Part shown: positions 6,155 to 10,554 of the stretch, piece by piece | How positions within the stretch are numbered: position 1 is the first letter of the stretch | How the letters are laid out: the number at the start of each line of letters is the position of its first letter | Origin: RGIG3009 sp045578425 | Lineage (GTDB): Bacteria; Bacillota; Clostridia; Oscillospirales; Acutalibacteraceae | DNA: 10,554 nt | Direction: 5' to 3' | Assembly: GCA_045578425.1 (NCBI GenBank) | Contig: JAZNKF010000056.1 | Coordinates: forward strand, 1-10,554 | Notes under the pieces: generated by a model | The model's database searches: none | What the model saw: only the letters and a program-made list of their open reading frames with translations | What the model was told of the DNA's origin: nothing | Position numbers and translations under genes: made by a program

Positions 6155-6862
6155 ATGGGCAGTATGACTGGTACCTTGGTCAACGTGGCAGCTGTGTTAG
6201 TTGGCGGGTTGATAGGGCTTCTGTTACACAAAGGGTTACCCGAACGAATTGCCGCGGCGATGATGACGGGTGTGGGATTATGTGTGCTATACATTGGCAT
6301 TGACGGATGCTTGGCCGGTGAGAATATGCTGGTGGCGGTTTTTTCGATTGCGATAGGTGCCGTTGTGGGTGAACTTTTGGATATCGACGGCGCAGTAACG
6401 CGGTTAGGAGAAGCGGTGGAAAAGAAGTTCCGCAAAAAAGACGGAACAGGCCCTTCGTTGGCGCAGGGGTTTGTGAGTGCCAGTTTGTTGTTTTGCGTGG
6501 GAACGATGGCAATTGTCGGACCGCTGCAAAGTGGGTTGACGGGTAACCATGAAACGCAGTACGTTAAGGCGGTGTTAGACGCTATTTCGGCAACGGTGTT
6601 TACTGCCACGCTGGGCGCCGGTGTGTTTTTTTCGGCGGTATCGGTGCTTTTGTATCAAGGTGCGATTACCTTGTTGGCACATGCGGTAGAGCCGTATTTG
6701 ACTGCGGCAGTGGTGGCAGAGATGACGTGTGTCGGCTCATTGTTGATTATTGGGTTGGCTTTGAATTTGTTAAACATTACGAAAATTAAAGTGGCGAATT
6801 TTTTGCCCGCGGTGGTGTTGCCGTGTGTGCTTTGCCCGTTGTTTGATTGGATACTAAAATAA
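6155..6862 (+). CDS. DUF554 family integral membrane protein (YdfK/YqgA-like)
   Basis: This 235-residue polytopic membrane protein of unknown function matches the DUF554 pattern. It has an N-terminal GTLVNVAAVLVGGLIGLLL (6-24), IGAVVGELLDID (67-78), the hallmark FVSASLLFCVGTMAIVGPLQSGLTG (106-130), a region with LDAISATVF and GAGVFFSAVSVLLYQGAIT (154-172), and a C-terminal LNLLNITKIKVANFLPAVVL (203-222). About six to seven hydrophobic segments are visible. The start at ATG 6155 is supported by AAAGGGGAG (6142-6150); the longer frame from 6053 crosses the opposite gene's promoter. The family is often annotated as a possible transporter, but no substrate is established. Only 11 bases separate its stop from ddh, so the two are probably co-transcribed and could share a physiological role in amino-acid or diaminopimelate handling; that link is inference. 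Confidence 0.9.
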   Translation: MGSMTGTLVNVAAVLVGGLIGLLLHKGLPERIAAAMMTGVGLCVLYIGIDGCLAGENMLVAVFSIAIGAVVGELLDIDGAVTRLGEAVEKKFRKKDGTGPSLAQGFVSASLLFCVGTMAIVGPLQSGLTGNHETQYVKAVLDAISATVFTATLGAGVFFSAVSVLLYQGAITLLAHAVEPYLTAAVVAEMTCVGSLLIIGLALNLLNITKIKVANFLPAVVLPCVLCPLFDWILK

Positions 6863-6873
6863 GGAGAATGCGT

Positions 6874-7854
6874 ATGAAAATCGGTATTTACGGTTACGGA
6901 AATTTGGGAAAAGGTGTGGAGTTGGCTATTCGCCAAAATCCCGACATGGAACTTGCGGGGATTTTTACCCGCCGCGCGCCTGAAAGTATTTCACCGCTTA
7001 CCGAAGGGGCGGCGGTGTACGCGGCAGACCAATTATTGGACTTTAAAGAAAAAATTGATGTGTTGGTGATTTGCGGCGGCAGTGCGACCGATTTGCCGCA
7101 CATGACACCGAGTTTGGCACAACATTTTAACGTTGTGGATAGTTTTGACACGCACGCGGCGATTAATACACACTTTACAGCGGTAGACAATGCGGCAAAA
7201 CAAAGCGGGCACGTGGCGCTTATCTCGGGTGGTTGGGACCCCGGTTTGTTTTCGCTGAACCGCGTTTACGCCGATGCGGTGTTGCCGCAGGGAGAAGCCT
7301 ATACGTTTTGGGGAAAAGGTGTCAGCCAAGGACACTCCGATGCGATTCGCCGTATTGAAGGCGTAAAAGATGCGCGGCAATATACCGTGCCGTGCGAAGC
7401 GGCACTGGATGCTGTGCGAAGCGGTCAAACACCGACGCTTTCAACGGCTGACAAGCACACGCGCGAGTGTTTTGTGGTGGCAGAAGACGGGGCAGACCGC
7501 GAAAAGATTGCCGAGCAAATCAAAACCATGCCGAATTATTTTGCCGATTATCATACCACGGTGACGTTTATTACCGAGGAAGAGATGAAAAAGAACCATG
7601 CGGGGTTGCCGCACGGCGGGTTTGTGTTCCGCACGGGGTTTACCGGTGCTAAGGGAGAACATCGGCAATTGATTGAATACCGCCTGCAACTCGATTCCAA
7701 TCCGGAATTTACGGCAAACGTGTTGGCTGCGTATGCGCGTGCGGTGTATCGTTTGGCGCAGCGCGGCGAAAGAGGATGTAAAACCGTGCTCGATATTGCG
7801 CCTGTCGATTTGTCTTTGTTAACAGCGGAAGAATTGCGTGCAAAAATGTTATAA
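6874..7854 (+). CDS. ddh: meso-Diaminopimelate D-dehydrogenase
   Basis: This NADPH-dependent enzyme makes meso-2,6-diaminopimelate in one step from tetrahydrodipicolinate and ammonia, supplying lysine and peptidoglycan synthesis by the dehydrogenase branch. The 326-residue length equals typical Ddh proteins. A Rossmann fold opens with IGIYGYGNLGKG (3-14). FTRR (31-34) fits NADPH phosphate contact, and CGGSATDLP (68-76) follows. Substrate-domain motifs are VVDSFDTH (87-94), SGGWDPGLFSLNR (118-130), FWGKGVSQGHSDAIRRIEGV (145-164), HTR (195-197), GLPHGGFVFRTG (244-255) and NPEFTANVLAAYARA (276-290). The start is ATG 6874, seven bases after AGGAG. ATG 6868 is too close to that site, and the frame opening at 6847 lies inside the upstream gene. 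The gene sits directly behind the DUF554 gene. Ddh is patchily distributed and presumably spread partly by transfer, but codon style here matches the neighbours. Confidence 0.96.
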   Translation: MKIGIYGYGNLGKGVELAIRQNPDMELAGIFTRRAPESISPLTEGAAVYAADQLLDFKEKIDVLVICGGSATDLPHMTPSLAQHFNVVDSFDTHAAINTHFTAVDNAAKQSGHVALISGGWDPGLFSLNRVYADAVLPQGEAYTFWGKGVSQGHSDAIRRIEGVKDARQYTVPCEAALDAVRSGQTPTLSTADKHTRECFVVAEDGADREKIAEQIKTMPNYFADYHTTVTFITEEEMKKNHAGLPHGGFVFRTGFTGAKGEHRQLIEYRLQLDSNPEFTANVLAAYARAVYRLAQRGERGCKTVLDIAPVDLSLLTAEELRAKML

Positions 7855-7871
7855 TATTTTTAAAAAAGCGG

Positions 7872-7900
7872 TTGACAGTGACAAAAAACTGTGCTATACT
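7872..7900 (+). promoter_or_regulatory. Strong sigma-A-type promoter of the rplU-prp-rpmA operon
   Basis: A perfect -35 TTGACA (7872-7877) and -10 TATACT (7895-7900) are spaced by 17 bases, with TGC directly before the -10 (extended -10). It begins 17 bases after the ddh stop. The near-consensus form suits a ribosomal-protein operon. Transcription should start near 7907, leaving a leader of about 94 bases before rplU. Confidence 0.92.
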
Positions 7901-7906
7901 ATCGCT

Positions 7907-8000
7907 TGCCGCTTGTTCCGGGCGGTGTTTTGTCGTGCATAAAACACCACAAGCGTAGCGCCCGAGCGCAGCGAGTCTTAAGAAAAGGCAGGTACAAAGT
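7907..8000 (+). ncRNA. Structured rplU leader, possible L21 autoregulatory element
   Basis: The leader holds a composite hairpin. CGCTTGT (7910-7916) pairs with ACAAGCG (7949-7955), and inside it GGTGTTTT (7924-7931) pairs with AAAACACC (7941-7948). They are separated by a one-sided bulge TCCGGGC (7917-7923). The bulge CGGGC (7919-7923) is complementary to GCCCG (7960-7964) just downstream, so a pseudoknot is possible. The ribosome binding site AAAGGCAGG lies at 7984-7992. L21 leaders are a recognised RNA family in Bacillota thought to mediate feedback by the ribosomal protein. The structure is read by eye; assignment to that family was not tested. Confidence 0.55.
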
Positions 8001-8357
8001 ATGTACGCCATCATTGAAACCGGCGGCAAACAATACAAGGTACAAAACGGCGACGTTTTGTTTATCGAAAAGTTGGATGCAGCCGAAGACAGCAAAGTGG
8101 TATTTGACAAAGTCGTTGCCCTGCATAACGACAAAGAACTGAAAATCGGTTCTCCGTTCCTCAAAACGGCTTATGTGGATGCCCAAGTGCTGAAAAACGG
8201 TAAAGGCAAAAAAATTCGCGTGTTCACCTATCGTCCCAAAAAGGGCAGCAAACGTACCATGGGTCATCGTCAGCCCTACACGAAGGTGCAAATTGAAGGG
8301 ATTCATGCCCGCGCACCGCGTGCACCCAAGGCAGAAGAACCCGCAACAGAAGAATGA
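8001..8357 (+). CDS. rplU: Large ribosomal subunit protein bL21
   Basis: bL21 binds 23S rRNA in the 50S subunit and lies near bL20. It begins MYAIIETGGKQYKVQNGDVLFIEKL (1-25), the standard L21 opening. The signature VFTYRPKKGSKRTMGHRQPYTKVQIEGI lies at about 74-101. At 118 residues it is longer than the usual ~103 because of a C-terminal tail rich in alanine, proline and glutamate (about residues 103-118), presumably disordered. It is first in the conserved rplU-prp-rpmA operon, and its TGA overlaps the ATG of prp (ATGA), implying translational coupling. Confidence 0.97.
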   Translation: MYAIIETGGKQYKVQNGDVLFIEKLDAAEDSKVVFDKVVALHNDKELKIGSPFLKTAYVDAQVLKNGKGKKIRVFTYRPKKGSKRTMGHRQPYTKVQIEGIHARAPRAPKAEEPATEE

Positions 8358-8671
8358 TTTGCGCCGAGTTCCTTTTGCGTGACGGATGCCTTTGCGGATT
8401 TTCCGTTCGCGGACACGCCGGTGCCCAAACGCAGGGAAAAGATATTGTTTGTGCGGCTGTCTCCTCGGCTGTATACATGGCTGCAAATACCGTAACCGAC
8501 GTTTGCGGTTGTAAAGCGCACGTGCATGAGGGAGAAGGACTGTTGACGGTATCCGTTAACAAAACCGACGAACAAAAAGCGCAAGTAATTTTGCAGGGGC
8601 TTATGCTCCACGTACAAGGGCTGTCTGCCCAATATCCACAGTATATTCAGGTACAACAAACGGAGGTGTAA
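8354..8671 (+). CDS. prp: Ribosomal-processing cysteine protease Prp
   Basis: Prp (YsxB family) removes the N-terminal extension of bL27, a step needed for functional ribosomes in Bacillota that carry the extension. The 105-residue protein shows the catalytic pair in context: GHA at 20-22 with H21, and GKDIVCAAVSS at 28-38 with C33. This spacing matches characterised Prp (histidine and cysteine about 12 residues apart). The start codon overlaps the rplU stop (ATGA) and has only a weak ribosome binding site of its own, so it is likely translated by coupling, which keeps the protease below ribosomal-protein levels. Its stop overlaps the strong ribosome binding site of rpmA, its substrate gene. 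Confidence 0.95.
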   Translation: MICAEFLLRDGCLCGFSVRGHAGAQTQGKDIVCAAVSSAVYMAANTVTDVCGCKAHVHEGEGLLTVSVNKTDEQKAQVILQGLMLHVQGLSAQYPQYIQVQQTEV

Positions 8672-8675
8672 CAAA

Positions 8676-8960
8676 ATGCTGAAAATTAATATTCAGTTGT
8701 TTGCTCATAAAAAGGGTATGGGTTCCACGAAAAACGGTCGTGATTCCGAATCCAAACGCCTTGGCGCCAAACGTGCCGACGGTCAATTCGTGTTGGCCGG
8801 CAACATCTTGGTTCGTCAACGCGGCACCCACATCCATCCCGGTCAAAACGTCGGTATCGGTTCGGATGATACTTTGTTTGCCAAAGCGGACGGAACCGTT
8901 CGTTTTGAGCGTATGGGCAAAGACCGCAAACGTGTCAGCGTCTATACGGCAGAACAGTAA
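8676..8960 (+). CDS. rpmA: Large ribosomal subunit protein bL27 with Prp-cleaved N-terminal extension
   Basis: bL27 reaches the peptidyl-transferase centre with its N-terminus. The 94-residue product starts with the extension MLKINIQLF, then AHKKGMGSTKNGRDSESKRLG, the mature L27 start. The expected Prp cut falls between F9 and A10. The usual site in Bacillota is LQFF before AHKKG; here it reads IQLF, a conservative variant. The core motif GNILVRQRGTHIHPGQNVGIGSDDTLFA (42-69) is typical. A strong GGAGGTG (8662-8668) overlaps the end of prp. A terminator-like hairpin follows directly. Confidence 0.97.
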   Translation: MLKINIQLFAHKKGMGSTKNGRDSESKRLGAKRADGQFVLAGNILVRQRGTHIHPGQNVGIGSDDTLFAKADGTVRFERMGKDRKRVSVYTAEQ

Positions 8961-8965
8961 ACAAC

Positions 8966-9005
8966 AAACGCCTTGCCGCGAACACGTTCGCGACAAGGCG
9001 TTTTT
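8966..9005 (+). terminator. Terminator or attenuator between rpmA and obg
   Basis: A long hairpin pairs CGCCTTG (8969-8975) with CAAGGCG (8994-9000). Above one C-A mismatch, CGCGAA (8977-8982) pairs with TTCGCG (8987-8992) around a tiny loop. A-T pairs extend the base (8966-8968 with 9001-9003), and five T residues (9001-9005) follow. This is a good intrinsic terminator. Since no convincing promoter lies in the 32 bases before obg, partial read-through would set obg and mrnC well below the ribosomal proteins; that is inference. Confidence 0.88.
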
Positions 9006-9037
9006 CGTAGGATTATTCCGGCAAAAGAGGAAAAAGT

Positions 9038-10309
9038 ATGTTTATTGATAAAGCAGTCATACACATCAAAGCAGGTAACGGCGGAAACGGTGCCGTTTCG
9101 TTTCATCGCGAAAAATATGTGGCAGCCGGCGGTCCCGATGGCGGCGATGGCGGAAAAGGCGGAAACGTTGTTTTTGTGGCACAAGACGGCAGCAATACGT
9201 TGTCGGATTTTCGCTATAAACGTAAATTTGCGGCGCCCGCAGGCGAAAACGGTGGTGCCAAACGGTGTTTTGGTCGTTCCGGTGAGGATTTAATTATTCC
9301 TGTGCCGCGTGGCACATTGTTATACGACAACGAAACCGGCAGACTCATGGCAGATATGTCAAGTGACGAGCCGTTTATTGCCGCCAAAGGTGGCAGAGGC
9401 GGTTGGGGCAATTCTCATTTTGCCACGCCGACACGGCAAGTGCCGCGGTTTGCCAAACCGGGAACACCCGGTGAGGAGTTTGACGTTCGTTTGGAACTCA
9501 AATTGTTGGCAGACGTAGGTCTGGTCGGGTTCCCCAACGTGGGTAAATCGACGCTCATTTCCGTTGTCAGCGAAGCAAAACCCGAAATTGCAAACTATCA
9601 CTTTACCACGCTCACGCCTGTGCTGGGCGTGGTGCGCGTGGATGAGGGCGCGTCCTTTGTGATGGCGGATATCCCCGGTGTGATTGAAGGCGCCAGCGAG
9701 GGCGTTGGTTTGGGGCATGAGTTTTTGCGTCACGTCGAGCGTTGCCGTTTACTGATTCACGTGGTAGACGTTTCGGGAAGCGAGGGGCGCGACCCACTGA
9801 CAGATTTTGATACCATTAACAGCGAGTTACAAAAGTTTAATCCCGAACTTGCTGCGCGGCCGATGATTGTTGCCGGAAACAAATGCGATTTGGCAACCGA
9901 CGAGCAGTTGGCGGTGTTTGAAAAAGCCATGAAAGAGCGCGGGTTTACCTATTTTCCAATGATGGCGGCAATTGCTCACGGAACACAAACGCTGGTGCAA
10001 CATTGTGCTGCACGTTTGGCGGAATTACCGCCGATTCGGGAGTTTGAAGCCGAGGTGGCGCCGCTGCCGGATGTTACCGCGCTGAAAGAGCGCGAGATTC
10101 GCATTGAAAAACACGACGGTGTGTTTTTTGTGGAAGGCGAATGGTTGCTGCGCTTGTTGCAAACGGTGAATATTCACGAAACCGACGGATTGCAATATTT
10201 TGAAAAAGTGTTGTTGTCTGCCGGTGTGATTCGCAAGTTGGAAGAAGCCGGCGTGTGCGAAGGGGATACCGTGAGTATTTACGATTTTGAATTTGATTTT
10301 GTGGAGTAA
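9038..10309 (+). CDS. obg: Obg GTPase (CgtA), ribosome assembly factor
   Basis: Obg is an essential GTPase that binds the 50S subunit and links ribosome assembly to growth state and (p)ppGpp. The 423 residues show all three domains. The glycine-rich Obg fold (about 1-158) has GNGGNGAVSFHREKY (13-27), GGPDGGDGGKGGNV (31-44) and KGGRGGWGNSHFATPTRQVP (117-136). The G domain has G1 GFPNVGKST (164-172), switch I HFTTLTP (188-194), G3 DIPG (211-214) and G4 NKCD (281-284). The C-terminal OCT domain spans about 345-423 and ends with an acidic tail. The G5 region reads MMAAIAHG (308-315), where a serine-alanine pair is more usual. GAGG (9027-9030) is a modest ribosome binding site. The position behind rplU-prp-rpmA is conserved in Bacillota. 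Confidence 0.97.
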   Translation: MFIDKAVIHIKAGNGGNGAVSFHREKYVAAGGPDGGDGGKGGNVVFVAQDGSNTLSDFRYKRKFAAPAGENGGAKRCFGRSGEDLIIPVPRGTLLYDNETGRLMADMSSDEPFIAAKGGRGGWGNSHFATPTRQVPRFAKPGTPGEEFDVRLELKLLADVGLVGFPNVGKSTLISVVSEAKPEIANYHFTTLTPVLGVVRVDEGASFVMADIPGVIEGASEGVGLGHEFLRHVERCRLLIHVVDVSGSEGRDPLTDFDTINSELQKFNPELAARPMIVAGNKCDLATDEQLAVFEKAMKERGFTYFPMMAAIAHGTQTLVQHCAARLAELPPIREFEAEVAPLPDVTALKEREIRIEKHDGVFFVEGEWLLRLLQTVNIHETDGLQYFEKVLLSAGVIRKLEEAGVCEGDTVSIYDFEFDFVE

Positions 10310-10315
10310 GGTGTT

Positions 10316-10554
10316 ATGAGTCGGTTTTGTCCTATGGAAATAGACCTTCATACGGTGAGTCCTTTGAACCTTGCGTTTGTCGGTGATGCGGTTTATGAAA
10401 TCATGGTGCGGGAACGCTTGGTTTGTTTGGCAAACCGCCCGAACAAAGAGTTGCATCAACAAGCGGTCAAGCAAGTGCGCGCCGAAGCGCAAGCGGCAGC
10501 GTTGGATAAAATTTTTCCGTTGCTGACCGAACAAGAGGCGTCGGTGTATCGTCG
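10316..10554 (+). CDS. mrnC: Mini-ribonuclease III (partial, cut by window end)
   Basis: Only the first 79 codons and two bases are present; the frame is open to the window edge. The product contains SPLNLAFVGDAVYEIMVRERL (15-35), the Mini-III RNase III-like signature in which the aspartate and glutamate of GDAVYE belong to the catalytic centre. It continues with NRPNKELHQQAVKQVRAEAQAAAL and LLTEQEASVYRR, matching Mini-III helices. Mini-III lacks the double-stranded RNA-binding domain and trims 23S rRNA ends in Bacillus. The start is ATG 10316, with GGAG (10303-10306) inside the end of obg; ATG 10334 is an alternative. It follows obg by six bases, so it is probably co-translated. In Bacillus it follows cysS instead. 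Confidence 0.9.
   Translation, partial: MSRFCPMEIDLHTVSPLNLAFVGDAVYEIMVRERLVCLANRPNKELHQQAVKQVRAEAQAAALDKIFPLLTEQEASVYR

Noticed and set aside
6847..6873. Upstream start codons for ddh (6847 and 6868)
   Set aside because: The first lies within the DUF554 gene and the second is one base from the Shine-Dalgarno; Ddh homology starts at MKIGIYGYGN from 6874.
7850..7855. Perfect TATAAT at the ddh stop as a second rplU promoter
   Set aside because: No -35 element lies at a suitable distance; the only TTG-like hexamer (7834-7839) is 10 bases away, and a much better promoter follows at 7872-7900.
7875..7892. ACAGT/ACTGT inverted repeat in the spacer of the rplU promoter as an operator
   Set aside because: Five-base arms with an eight-base gap are expected by chance, and one arm is largely set by the -35 element.

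Overview
This window looks like an ordinary chromosomal segment from a Gram-positive bacterium of the phylum Bacillota, most likely a Clostridia-type member. That placement is inferred from gene content. The Prp protease sits next to an L27 that carries a cleavable N-terminal extension. A Mini-ribonuclease III, a QueT-family transporter, a Soj/Spo0J-type ParA-ParB pair with Bacillus-type parS sites, and meso-diaminopimelate dehydrogenase are also present. Shine-Dalgarno sequences are purine-rich, and the three best promoters are sigma-A-like with extended -10 elements. I see no phage, transposon, CRISPR or tRNA sequence, and base composition and codon style look even throughout.

Layout, left to right. 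(1) gpmI (phosphoglycerate mutase) fills 18-1532 and is followed in its 3' untranslated region by two parS sites and a strong terminator. (2) A promoter at 1635-1663 starts a parA-parB-serS run for chromosome segregation and seryl-tRNA charging. (3) After serS, a 70-base leader can fold into an H-type pseudoknot that captures the Shine-Dalgarno of queT, a queuosine-precursor transporter. This is probably a preQ1-type riboswitch. (4) A convergent minus-strand gene for a DUF1624-type membrane acyltransferase ends 8 bases from queT; a perfect hairpin spans both stop codons. (5) Divergent from it runs a DUF554 membrane-protein gene followed closely by ddh (meso-DAP dehydrogenase). (6) A strong promoter and a structured leader precede rplU-prp-rpmA: L21, the protease that trims L27, and L27. 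A terminator-like hairpin follows, then obg (ribosome-assembly GTPase) and the first part of mrnC (Mini-III), which runs off the window.

Functional themes: central metabolism (gpmI), chromosome partitioning (parS, parA, parB), translation and ribosome biogenesis (serS, rplU, prp, rpmA, obg, mrnC), tRNA-modification precursor uptake (queT), and cell-wall precursor synthesis (ddh). No intergenic gap exceeds about 165 bases; the largest are 1533-1695, 6039-6154 and 7855-8000, each described below.

The most interesting non-coding signals are the putative preQ1-type pseudoknot (4638-4690), the double parS next to parAB (1533-1575), and the rplU leader structure (7907-8000). I did not find a clearly new multi-gene system; the least understood genes are the DUF1624 acyltransferase and the DUF554 protein.
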